The notes under the pieces are model-generated. The model searched no databases and was not told the DNA's origin. It was given only the letters and a program-made list of their open reading frames with translations. A DNA stretch of 18,125 nucleotides from Mollicutes bacterium (lineage in GTDB: Bacteria > Bacillota_I > Bacilli_A > RF39 > UBA660). The stretch covers positions 1 through 18,125 of the forward strand of contig JAAZBI010000022.1 in NCBI GenBank assembly GCA_012513875.1, written 5' to 3'. This document shows, piece after piece, positions 1 to 5,821 of the stretch (the first letter of the stretch is position 1; the number at the start of each line of letters is the position of its first letter). Made by a program: the position numbers and the translations under genes.

Positions 1-17
1 ACTGGTATTAGTTTAAT

Positions 18-49
18 AAAAAAAGCAAATTAATTTATTTGCTTTTTTT
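18..49. terminator. Bidirectional intrinsic terminator
   Basis: An A-run and GCAAAT (25-30), a TAATTT loop, then ATTTGC (37-42) and seven T's form a hairpin with poly-U on either strand. It closes the minus-strand lipoprotein gene, whose TAA stop (30-32) lies inside the stem. It probably also closes a plus-strand gene outside the window. The same stem sequence recurs in the terminator at 4153-4182. Confidence 0.8.
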
Positions 50-698
50 GTTTATTTTTTAAAATAAATAAAACTATTCCAATTAAGATAACTGCGCCTA
101 TTCCAATATAAATAATTAAACTGTTAGGTTTTTTAGCACCATATTCTAATAATACACCTTTATCTAAAATTGTTTTTAAATTCCAAGTATAAATATTGTT
201 TTCATTGCTAGTAGCATTATTATTTAAAACTTCACCTTCAACTTTAATATTTAAAGTATAATCAATATAATTTAAATACATTGTTTGTTCTTCATCAACT
301 TCTAAATTAGGATCTGATTTAATTGTTGTTACTCCATCTTTTCTTTCAAAAGTTAATGGTGTAATTTGCACATCGTCATCATCACTTGATTCATTTAAAG
401 TAGTATATATATTTTGTAATTCTTCTAAAGATTCAAATGTAATAGTTGTTTTTTGTCCTTTATAACTTTTTTCATTAACTTGATAAGTTAAATCTTCTTT
501 TTCAGCTGATTCAATATCAACTTCTGAGAAGCTTGTTTCACCATCCTCAAATGATTCTAAAAAACTTTCTTCTATACCATAGGTATAAACAATAGAACCA
601 CTATCATCTTGATTAATTGTAATGTCTAAAGAAACGTTCATACAACCACTTATCAAAAACATCATGCTGATTAATAATAAATATTTTAATTTTTTCAT
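30..698 (-). CDS. LppM-like lipoprotein with C-terminal membrane anchor
   Basis: The 222-residue product begins with a basic, hydrophobic signal peptide ending in the lipobox I-S-G-C (Cys19), so it should be lipid-anchored on the outer face of the membrane. The segment just after the Cys (NVSLDITINQDDSGS) has the beta-strand and Asp/Ser pattern of LppM-type (DUF3153-like) domains. A Ser/Asp-rich acidic loop follows at about 104-110. Near the C-terminus, about 193-213 is a hydrophobic helix followed by a Lys-rich tail, so the protein probably spans the membrane with its tail inside. SD GGAGG lies 5 nt before the ATG. The gene appears monocistronic, with its own extended -10 promoter and terminator. 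Family assignment is by pattern only and the function is unknown. Confidence 0.8.
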   Translation of the reverse strand: MKKLKYLLLISMMFLISGCMNVSLDITINQDDSGSIVYTYGIEESFLESFEDGETSFSEVDIESAEKEDLTYQVNEKSYKGQKTTITFESLEELQNIYTTLNESSDDDDVQITPLTFERKDGVTTIKSDPNLEVDEEQTMYLNYIDYTLNIKVEGEVLNNNATSNENNIYTWNLKTILDKGVLLEYGAKKPNSLIIYIGIGAVILIGIVLFILKNKQKKQIN

Positions 699-715
699 TT
701 TTTCCTCCTATAATA

Positions 716-724
716 ATTATATCA
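716..724 (-). promoter_or_regulatory. Extended -10 promoter of the LppM-like gene
   Basis: On the minus strand this reads TGATATAAT, a TG plus consensus -10, ending 17 nt before the start codon. No good -35 is visible at the expected spacing. Transcription would start almost at the SD, giving a very short leader. Confidence 0.6.
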
Positions 725-742
725 TAATAAATAAAAATCTAA

Positions 743-771
743 TTGAAAAAACCAAGTATTTATGATATTAT
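743..771 (+). promoter_or_regulatory. Promoter of tRNA-Trp
   Basis: A TTGAAA -35 (743-748), a 17-nt spacer and a TATTAT -10 (766-771) preceded by TG at 763-764 form a near-ideal sigma-A promoter. The -10 ends 10 nt before the mature tRNA 5' end. It is the only promoter in the window with both a good -35 and a good -10. Confidence 0.8.
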
Positions 772-781
772 CTACTTACTT

Positions 782-855
782 AGGGGTATAGTTCAATGGT
801 AGAATAACGGTCTCCAAAACCGCCGATGTGGGTTCAACTCCTACTACCCCTGCCA
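782..855 (+). tRNA. tRNA-Trp (anticodon CCA)
   Basis: The 74 bases fold as a cloverleaf. Acceptor AGGGGTA (782-788) pairs with TACCCCT (845-851), the D stem is GTTC/GAAT, and the anticodon loop CTCCAAA carries CCA at 814-816. The T arm is GTGGG-TTCAACT-CCTAC. Discriminator G852 and an encoded CCA tail (853-855) complete it. The bottom pair of the anticodon stem (A807 with C823) is a mismatch. With TGG used for Trp in all genes here, this tRNA fits a standard code. tRNA genes are common integration sites, and the orphan genes begin just downstream, but no second copy of the tRNA 3' end is present in the window. Confidence 0.96.
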
Positions 856-865
856 TTTAGAAAAT

Positions 866-897
866 AAAAGATTTAGGTGCTTCCTAAATCTTTTTTT
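866..897. terminator. Terminator of tRNA-Trp, shared with the convergent gene
   Basis: AAGATTTAGG, a TGCTT loop, CCTAAATCTT and a T-run form a strong hairpin directly after the tRNA. The A-run on the left makes it work in both directions. The TAG stop of the convergent minus-strand gene (884-886) falls inside the right arm. Confidence 0.85.
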
Positions 898-1645
898 GTT
901 TATACTCATTATAATTTTTTAATTGTTTCAACACCATTTTCATAATGTGCATCATAATTCCATTCTTCGATTTTTTGCTTTTGTGTTCAACAAAATTATT
1001 ATGCCAATCCATAAATATTTTATCTTCATATACTCTATCTAATATAGGATCATATAAAGATTTTTTACCAGTATTTATTAATGCCTCTTCTAATGTTGCA
1101 TTTGCCAATTTAGGATTATAATTATGATGAATACTGCCATCATCAGCAATATAAAATTCACCACCTTGTTTTTTATAACTATCTAAAAAATCTGCTCCAC
1201 TTAGAAATCTCTTTGTATCTTGATATTGTAATGGTTCAACTAAACTACATAATTCTTCTGCTGCATTTTCACCAAATGGCACTGTAATCTTGTACCAATG
1301 TCCAAATGAATATCTATTATCTTTTTTTATTAAATCATCGAAAATACGTTTATTGTCTTCTGATAAACTACTCCATCCTATTCCTATCCATCTTCCGTGA
1401 TATTCTGTATCATCATAATTGCCACACATATAGGTTTCAATACCTCTATCCCAAAGCATTTTACATGCAGGTAATTCTTCGGGAATAATATATTCTTCTG
1501 GATTTTTAAATACTTTTAAAGTATCTTCAGCAGTATGTTGATATTGTGTTGATTGTACAACGTGTTCACCCTCATTTAAATCTTTTATATACTTCTCATC
1601 ATTTTGGCCGTTAAAAGCTTCATTAACTAAATCATTAATTGACAT
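884..1645 (-). CDS. Unrecognised 253-residue cytoplasmic protein
   Basis: I do not recognise a named family. The protein has no signal peptide or membrane segment. It is rich in aromatic and acidic residues, with a Trp/Cys-containing core at roughly residues 60-95 (including PACKMLWDRG and RWIGIGWSSLS). A later segment (ISxDDFL-like, written SGADFLDSYKK) precedes a polar, basic tail. From memory, similar proteins of unknown role occur in accessory regions of gut Bacillota; this was not checked. SD GGAGGAG sits before the ATG, and an extended -10 lies 19 nt upstream. It converges on tRNA-Trp, and its last codons run into that gene's terminator. Placement between a tRNA gene and a repeat-flanked gene suggests acquired DNA. 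The ORF itself is well supported, the function is not. Confidence 0.8.
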   Translation of the reverse strand: MSINDLVNEAFNGQNDEKYIKDLNEGEHVVQSTQYQHTAEDTLKVFKNPEEYIIPEELPACKMLWDRGIETYMCGNYDDTEYHGRWIGIGWSSLSEDNKRIFDDLIKKDNRYSFGHWYKITVPFGENAAEELCSLVEPLQYQDTKRFLSGADFLDSYKKQGGEFYIADDGSIHHNYNPKLANATLEEALINTGKKSLYDPILDRVYEDKIFMDWHNNFVEHKSKKSKNGIMMHIMKMVLKQLKNYNEYKQKKI

Positions 1646-1664
1646 ATTTACTCCTCCTACAATT

Positions 1665-1673
1665 ATTATATCA
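1665..1673 (-). promoter_or_regulatory. Extended -10 promoter of the 884-1645 gene
   Basis: The minus strand reads TGATATAAT, ending 19 nt before the start codon, with the SD GGAGGAG between. No clear -35 is visible. Confidence 0.6.
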
Positions 1674-1710
1674 TATGTTTTCTAATTATTATTAATCGAA
1701 TATAATTAGT

Positions 1711-1758
1711 TTGAAACCCCTATGATTATCGTGCCAAATATAAATTAGTCGAACTTGG
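1711..1758. repeat. Degenerate direct repeat, copy A
   Basis: Read on the minus strand, it shares ordered blocks with copy B (2417-2466): GTTCG, ACTAATT, TGGCAyG, AATCAwAGGGG and TTTC(C)AAA. Small insertions separate the blocks: copy A has about 6 extra bases between ACTAATT and TGGCA, and copy B about 7 between GTTCG and ACTAATT. The run of four C/G bases stands out in such AT-rich intergenic DNA. The copies lie in the same orientation about 706 bp apart, on either side of the 1806-2396 gene. Confidence 0.5.
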
Positions 1759-1779
1759 TATGAGAGTATCAAGTTTTTT
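1752..1779 (+). terminator. Terminator-like hairpin within the copy A region
   Basis: AACTTGGTA (1752-1760), loop TGAGAG, then TATCAAGTT (1767-1775) form a 9-bp stem with one G-T pair. T's run to 1779. The U-tract merges directly into the extended -10 of the next gene. No plus-strand gene lies between the terminated tRNA and this site, so the hairpin may instead insulate the gene or belong to the repeat. Confidence 0.5.
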
Positions 1780-1787
1780 GATATAAT
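1779..1787 (+). promoter_or_regulatory. Extended -10 promoter of the 1806-2396 gene
   Basis: TGATATAAT ends 18 nt before the ATG. The first T is the last base of the preceding hairpin's T-run. The predicted start of transcription lies at the SD itself. Confidence 0.55.
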
Positions 1788-1805
1788 TATAATGAGGTGT
1801 TTATA

Positions 1806-2396
1806 ATGTATAAAAAAGAAGATTTGAAAGATAAAAAATATATAAGGGTAATGTTTGGAACAACTTCAGGCGCTAACGGATTTGAATTTAAAGAAAACGA
1901 GGTTAACATTGCAGAGAATTGGAATCCAAAAGAAAAAGAGCCGGATTTAATGGGAGGTTTTAACTTTTCTGTTGAAGACAAAATATTGAGGTATTTAGTT
2001 AGAGGAGATACAGTATGTGATGTGACCGTTCCAAAAGATGCAGAAATAATTGATTGTCCCAGTGAAAGCTGTCCGCATGGAATATTTAGGGCAAACAAAA
2101 TTATTATTTCAAATATAAGACCTATGACAGATGAAATAGCTATGGATTTTTATATTAAATCTAATTTACCAGAAAAATCATATTATAAATCATTTGCTGG
2201 ATGCGCAGTAAGAGGATACAAAAATACAACCACGGCAATAATTAAAGATAGAGTTAACAAGGATAATATTAATATAGCAATTGCTGAATTTGAAGATTTT
2301 GTTAAACCAGGTTATTATTGGGACAAAAAAGGTGATGAAAATTTTGTTAATAAGGTTCGTGAATATCTGTATAATATAAAAAATAAAAATGTTTGA
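1806..2396 (+). CDS. Unrecognised 196-residue protein, cassette-like gene
   Basis: I do not recognise a named family. The product is a soluble mixed alpha/beta protein without a signal peptide. An N-terminal segment (MFGTTSGANGFEF) leads to LMGGFNFSVEDKILRYL, then RGDTVCDVTVPKDAEI, a GIFRANKIIISN strand and an acidic tail. Small proteins of this look recur in accessory regions of gut Bacillota (recollection, unchecked), and the layout is somewhat like DUF7666-type proteins. I chose ATG 1806 because GAGGTG at 1794-1799 is an SD 6 nt away; a GTG at 1797 would lie inside that SD. It ends with TGA. Degenerate repeats flank the gene on both sides and it has its own promoter, so it looks like a self-contained mobile cassette. 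Confidence 0.75.
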   Translation: MYKKEDLKDKKYIRVMFGTTSGANGFEFKENEVNIAENWNPKEKEPDLMGGFNFSVEDKILRYLVRGDTVCDVTVPKDAEIIDCPSESCPHGIFRANKIIISNIRPMTDEIAMDFYIKSNLPEKSYYKSFAGCAVRGYKNTTTAIIKDRVNKDNINIAIAEFEDFVKPGYYWDKKGDENFVNKVREYLYNIKNKNV

Positions 2397-2416
2397 AAAA
2401 AGATAAAACAAAAAAT

Positions 2417-2466
2417 TTGGAAATCCCCTTTGATTCCATGCCAATTAGTGATTATGCGAACATTGT
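2417..2466. repeat. Degenerate direct repeat, copy B
   Basis: This lies just downstream of the 1806-2396 gene and matches copy A in block order and orientation: TTGGAAATCCCC, TTTGATT, ATGCCAA, AATTAGT and CGAAC on the plus strand. It continues into a perfect inverted repeat (2456-2487). Confidence 0.5.
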
Positions 2467-2487
2467 CTATTTTGTTGGTGTGTTCGC
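2456..2487. repeat. Perfect 7-bp inverted repeat at the end of copy B
   Basis: GCGAACA (2456-2462) and TGTTCGC (2481-2487) are separated by 18 bases. No T-run follows on either strand, so it is not an intrinsic terminator. The left arm contains the CGAAC block shared with copy A, where that block also enters a hairpin stem. It could be a structured recombination site, a protein-binding site or part of the ABC-F leader region. Confidence 0.45.
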
Positions 2488-2564
2488 TGTTAATATAAAA
2501 ACAAAACATATAAATATAAGTGTGGCATAAAATATAAAAAAGTGGTATTTTTCCTAAATTATAG

Positions 2565-2570
2565 TATAAT
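2565..2570 (+). promoter_or_regulatory. Probable -10 of the ABC-F gene
   Basis: A consensus TATAAT ends 45 nt before the start codon, with a weak -35 candidate (GTGGTA, 2542-2547) at 17-nt spacing. The leader of about 38 nt is too short for the leader-peptide attenuator common upstream of resistance ABC-F genes, and I see no terminator hairpin in it. The rest of the 2397-2615 gap holds only copy B and its inverted repeat. Confidence 0.5.
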
Positions 2571-2615
2571 ATGCTTGATTTCAATTGATTATTTATAGTT
2601 TTGAGGTGATGCTAT

Positions 2616-4136
2616 ATGTCAACAATTACAGTTTCAAATTTATCTTTTCATTATGACGGGAGTTATGACAACATTTTTGAGAATGTTTCTTTTTCAATTG
2701 ATACTAATTGGAAATTAGGATTTATTGGTCGTAATGGTAGAGGTAAAACTACTTTCTTAAATCTTTTAATGGGTAAATATGAATATAGCGGGAATATTTC
2801 TACGGATATAAATTTTGATTATTTTCCTTTTGAAGTTAAGGATAATAATAAAAATGCTTATGAAATAGCATACGAAATAAATTCTGATTTTGAAGAATAT
2901 GAAAAATGGAAATTAGAGCGGGAAATTTCTCTTTTAGAAATGAATCCAGAAGACATATTAGTAAGACCTTTTAAAACGCTTAGTAAAGGTGAACAAACTA
3001 AAGTTTTGCTAGCAATTCTATTTTTAAGAGAAAATAACTTTCTGCTTATTGATGAACCTACAAATCATTTAGATGTACAATCTCGTTTTACTGTTGCAAA
3101 ATATTTAAATGGTAAGAAAAGTTTTATTCTAGTTTCACATGATCGAATATTTCTTGATAATTGTATAGATCATGTTCTTTCGATAAATAAAGCTAATATC
3201 GAAATTCAGCAAGGTAACTTTTCTTCTTGGTGGGAGAATAAGAAAAGACAAGATAATTTTGAACTAGCTGAAAATGATAAATTAAAAAAAGATATTTCAA
3301 GATTAGAGCAATCATCAAGACAAGCAACAGGCTGGTCTCGTCAAATAGAATCATCTAAAACGCGTGATATAGGTCAAAGTGATAATAGAGTTGATAAAGG
3401 ATTTATTGGTGCTAAAGCTTCTAAAATGGCCCAAAGAGCTAAAAATACACAAAAACGTAGAGATAAAGCTGTTGTCGAAAAATCTAAACTCTTAAAAAAT
3501 ATTGAAACGGCTGAAAGTTTAAAATTGAAGCCACTAACATATAGAAGCAATAGATTAATTGATATTTCAGATTTATCTATTTTTTATGGTGAAAATCAAG
3601 TTTGTGAAAATGTTAGTTTCGTAGTTGAAAATGGTGATAGAATACAACTTAATGGCGCAAACGGAAGTGGCAAATCAAGTATTATAAAGTTAATATTAGG
3701 TGAAAATATTTCATACAGCGGTAATGTATTTATAGGAAATGAAATAAAAATTTCATATGTATCACAAAACACTTCGTTTTTAAATGGTAATTTGTCTGAT
3801 TTTGCAAGAGAAAATAATATTGACGAGAGTCTATTTAAATCGATTCTTCGTAAACTTGATTTTGAACAGATTCAATTTGAAAAGAATATGGAAAATTATA
3901 GTGAGGGTCAAAAGAAAAAAGTTCTAATTGCAAAGAGTTTATGCGAACAAGCAGATTTATATATTTGGGACGAGCCTTTAAATTATATTGATGTTCTTTC
4001 AAGAATTCAAATTGAAGAAGTTATTTTAAATTACTGCCCTACCATGATTTTTGTTGAGCATGACGAATTATTTTCTGAAAAAATTGCAACAGATGTTGTA
4101 GTTTTAGAAAAGAGGCTAAAAAAAACGAAATTTTAA
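2616..4136 (+). CDS. Lsa-type ABC-F ribosomal protection ATPase
   Basis: This 506-residue protein has two ABC ATPase domains and no membrane segments, the ABC-F layout. Domain 1 has Walker A at 38-46 (GRNGRGKTT), signature LSKGEQ at 122-127, Walker B with DEPTNHLD to 153 and switch SHD at 174-176. A charged interdomain linker spans about 205-305. Domain 2 has Walker A near 347-354, signature YSEGQ at 428-432 and a degenerate Walker B, WDEPLNYIDV, typical of the Lsa/Vga resistance group rather than housekeeping ABC-F proteins. ABC-F proteins of this group enter the ribosomal E site and displace drugs; Lsa members act on lincosamides, streptogramin A and pleuromutilins. SD GAGGTGAT precedes the ATG. 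It lies alone between the repeat region and a terminator. The subfamily call is firm, the resistance spectrum is inference. Confidence 0.9.
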   Translation: MSTITVSNLSFHYDGSYDNIFENVSFSIDTNWKLGFIGRNGRGKTTFLNLLMGKYEYSGNISTDINFDYFPFEVKDNNKNAYEIAYEINSDFEEYEKWKLEREISLLEMNPEDILVRPFKTLSKGEQTKVLLAILFLRENNFLLIDEPTNHLDVQSRFTVAKYLNGKKSFILVSHDRIFLDNCIDHVLSINKANIEIQQGNFSSWWENKKRQDNFELAENDKLKKDISRLEQSSRQATGWSRQIESSKTRDIGQSDNRVDKGFIGAKASKMAQRAKNTQKRRDKAVVEKSKLLKNIETAESLKLKPLTYRSNRLIDISDLSIFYGENQVCENVSFVVENGDRIQLNGANGSGKSSIIKLILGENISYSGNVFIGNEIKISYVSQNTSFLNGNLSDFARENNIDESLFKSILRKLDFEQIQFEKNMENYSEGQKKKVLIAKSLCEQADLYIWDEPLNYIDVLSRIQIEEVILNYCPTMIFVEHDELFSEKIATDVVVLEKRLKKTKF

Positions 4137-4152
4137 TTAAAAATAACAATAT

Positions 4153-4182
4153 AAAAAAAAGCAAATAACATTTGCTTTTTTT
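4153..4182. terminator. Bidirectional terminator between convergent genes
   Basis: An A-run, GCAAAT, loop AAC, ATTTGC and a T-run serve the ABC-F gene on the plus strand and the five-gene operon on the minus strand. The operon's last TAA stop begins inside it. The stem matches that of the terminator at 18-49. Confidence 0.85.
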
Positions 4183-5317
4183 ATTTATTTATTTTTTGAC
4201 TAGAGCATCCAGATAGATAGTAATCTCCTTTTGATGAAGAACCTTTGATCATATCTTTAGAGTCTAAATCATTAAAATGCCACCATTCAGAAGATATAGG
4301 AGTTAAACCACTTTCAACACAATAGTTTTGTAATTTTACTGCGCCTTCTGTTATATTATCCACTAAAGGAACCTTTTTCCAAGCTGTTTTTGAATCTGGA
4401 GAAACACCATATTTAAAGGTTACTGCTTGAGCACTTAATTCATGCATTGGACTCGGCATTGTATATTCTTCGTAATTAGTAATATCTATATATGTATAAG
4501 AGCCTATTTCTTTAACGATATAAGTATCAATTTTAACTAAACTAACATCTATCGCAGCTCCTAATTGATGATTTGATAGACCATTATAAATAAACCAAGT
4601 TTCACTCCAGCTGTTTATATTAATTCCATTATAAACCTCAACATTAGTAGCGGTTAATTCTTTCAAATTAATAACTATACTTCTTTGTGTTTCTCTAGGT
4701 CGATATGATTCATAAATTTTTAAACTATCTCCATTTTTTAACGCTAATTGTTGAGCCTCATTAATTTTTTTAGCCATTGGATATAAAACCGGCATAACAA
4801 ATTCATCTTTTTCTAATCGATAATTATACATTTTTACATCATATAATTTTTGATCAGTAATATTTGGAATATTATAACCTGATGATTTAAATAGAGAACT
4901 ATAGCTGTTAGAAGCGTCATAAATAATAGAAGGAATAATATCGGGTAGATTAATCATGCAGAAAGTGTTATCAATCCAACCTTTTTCCCCTTGATAATTA
5001 ATTTGCCACCAATTATCTTTCTCATCTAAAATAGTAAAAGATACACCTCTTTTTATTGTTGTAATTGTTTCTGAATTTATATTGTTATCTTTTTTCAATT
5101 TAATATCAATCGTAGAGTATCCACTAGATCCATTTATAGGTAATTCAAATTCCCAATCTTTTTCTTTTTTTTCTTCAATTGGTTTTTTAATATTTAAACT
5201 ATAATAAACATTATTGTTTTTTAATATATAATTAGTCATTGCTAAAAAAGAAAGAATTAAAAAAAATAAAAAAATCATAGTAATAGAAACATCTTTTTTA
5301 GTTATTACTTTTCTCAT
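4181..5317 (-). CDS. Membrane-anchored SH3-M15 peptidase (VanX/VanY type)
   Basis: From ATG 5317 the protein has 378 residues. A membrane helix at about 11-31 anchors it outside the cell. An SH3b-like module follows at about 66-124 (WWQINYQGEKGWI), then a zinc M15 peptidase domain. Its motifs are SYRP (204-207), S-N-H250-x-x-G-x-A-x-D257 and E344-W-W-H347, giving zinc ligands H250, D257, H347 and catalytic E344. MPSPMHEL before the last motif resembles D-Ala-D-Ala dipeptidases (VanX/M15D); D,D-carboxypeptidase is the alternative. It should trim cell-wall peptide stems. I prefer ATG 5317 because GGGTGAT overlaps the earlier GTG (5326) and ATG (5323). It is the last gene of the operon, 25 nt after the lipoprotein gene. 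Confidence 0.87.
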   Translation of the reverse strand: MRKVITKKDVSITMIFLFFLILSFLAMTNYILKNNNVYYSLNIKKPIEEKKEKDWEFELPINGSSGYSTIDIKLKKDNNINSETITTIKRGVSFTILDEKDNWWQINYQGEKGWIDNTFCMINLPDIIPSIIYDASNSYSSLFKSSGYNIPNITDQKLYDVKMYNYRLEKDEFVMPVLYPMAKKINEAQQLALKNGDSLKIYESYRPRETQRSIVINLKELTATNVEVYNGININSWSETWFIYNGLSNHQLGAAIDVSLVKIDTYIVKEIGSYTYIDITNYEEYTMPSPMHELSAQAVTFKYGVSPDSKTAWKKVPLVDNITEGAVKLQNYCVESGLTPISSEWWHFNDLDSKDMIKGSSSKGDYYLSGCSSQKINK

Positions 5318-5342
5318 TTTCATCACCCTTTCTTAATAAATA

Positions 5343-5810
5343 CTAATTATTAGAGTACATATATTCAATACTTATAATAACATCATTTTCAATGATAAAT
5401 GATAATAAAACATCACCTTTTAAGTAACTATATTTATTATTTATATTTTTATAATTTTCGCCATAAGTTTCAATCATAGTTTCTTTATCATCAGTTATTT
5501 TAACACCTTCTTTAGTAGTGATTCTATCATTAAGAAAATAAACTGAATATACAATGTCTTTCCCATCTAAAGGAGAAACAGTTATTTCCATATTTTCATA
5601 AGTATAAACTTTATCATTCCCATCAAAAGCACAACTGGAAAGTTCCATGAAGTTCAACTCTTCATCTTTAAGAGCAGAGCTTTGAAAATCTTTACCAGGA
5701 ATAATTTCTATCTCCTGATAAGATAATTCAAAAGTCTCAACCACCTCTTCTTTTGTAGAGCAACTACATAAACAAATTAACAATAATGATAAAACAATTT
5801 TCTTTTTCAT
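5343..5810 (-). CDS. Small lipoprotein of unknown function
   Basis: The 155-residue product starts with a lysine-rich signal peptide and lipobox L-C-S-C (Cys17). The mature part is acidic and predicted beta-rich. Its C-terminal half (TKEGVKI, an ETYG-like turn, then alternating strands ending in SIEYMY) resembles the compact fold of many Gram-positive lipoproteins related to BamE-like domains; that is a pattern impression only. Its SD (AAGGAG) overlaps the TAA of the preceding gene, so translation is probably coupled to the SGNH-like gene. Position between the acyltransferase pair and the peptidase suggests an accessory role at the membrane surface. Confidence 0.75.
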   Translation of the reverse strand: MKKKIVLSLLLICLCSCSTKEEVVETFELSYQEIEIIPGKDFQSSALKDEELNFMELSSCAFDGNDKVYTYENMEITVSPLDGKDIVYSVYFLNDRITTKEGVKITDDKETMIETYGENYKNINNKYSYLKGDVLLSFIIENDVIISIEYMYSNN

Positions 5811-5821
5811 AATAAATCTCC

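Noticed and set aside
1..16. Possible last codons of a plus-strand gene ending TAA at 14-16
   Set aside because: A stop followed by a terminator would fit, but four codons are too few to support a gene call.
782..855. UGA read as tryptophan (Mycoplasma-type code)
   Set aside because: Only a CCA anticodon is seen, all Trp codons read in the genes are TGG, and TGA ends the genes at 2394-2396 and 11320-11322.
1797..1805. GTG start giving a longer protein for the 1806-2396 gene
   Set aside because: The GTG lies inside the SD GAGGTG that serves the ATG at 1806.
845..2466. Duplicate of the tRNA-Trp 3' end as an attachment site within the repeats
   Set aside because: Copies A and B share only CCCCT and GCCA-like fragments with the tRNA end; that is too little to call an att duplication.
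1711..2487. Classical integron attC sites
   Set aside because: There are hairpins and repeated blocks, but no canonical GTTRRRY/RYYYAAC pairing could be seen and no integrase is present.
1787..2584. Minus-strand reading frames across the 1806-2396 gene and the gap behind it
   Set aside because: They are low-complexity, hydrophobic shadows of an AT-rich region without SD sequences or recognisable domains.
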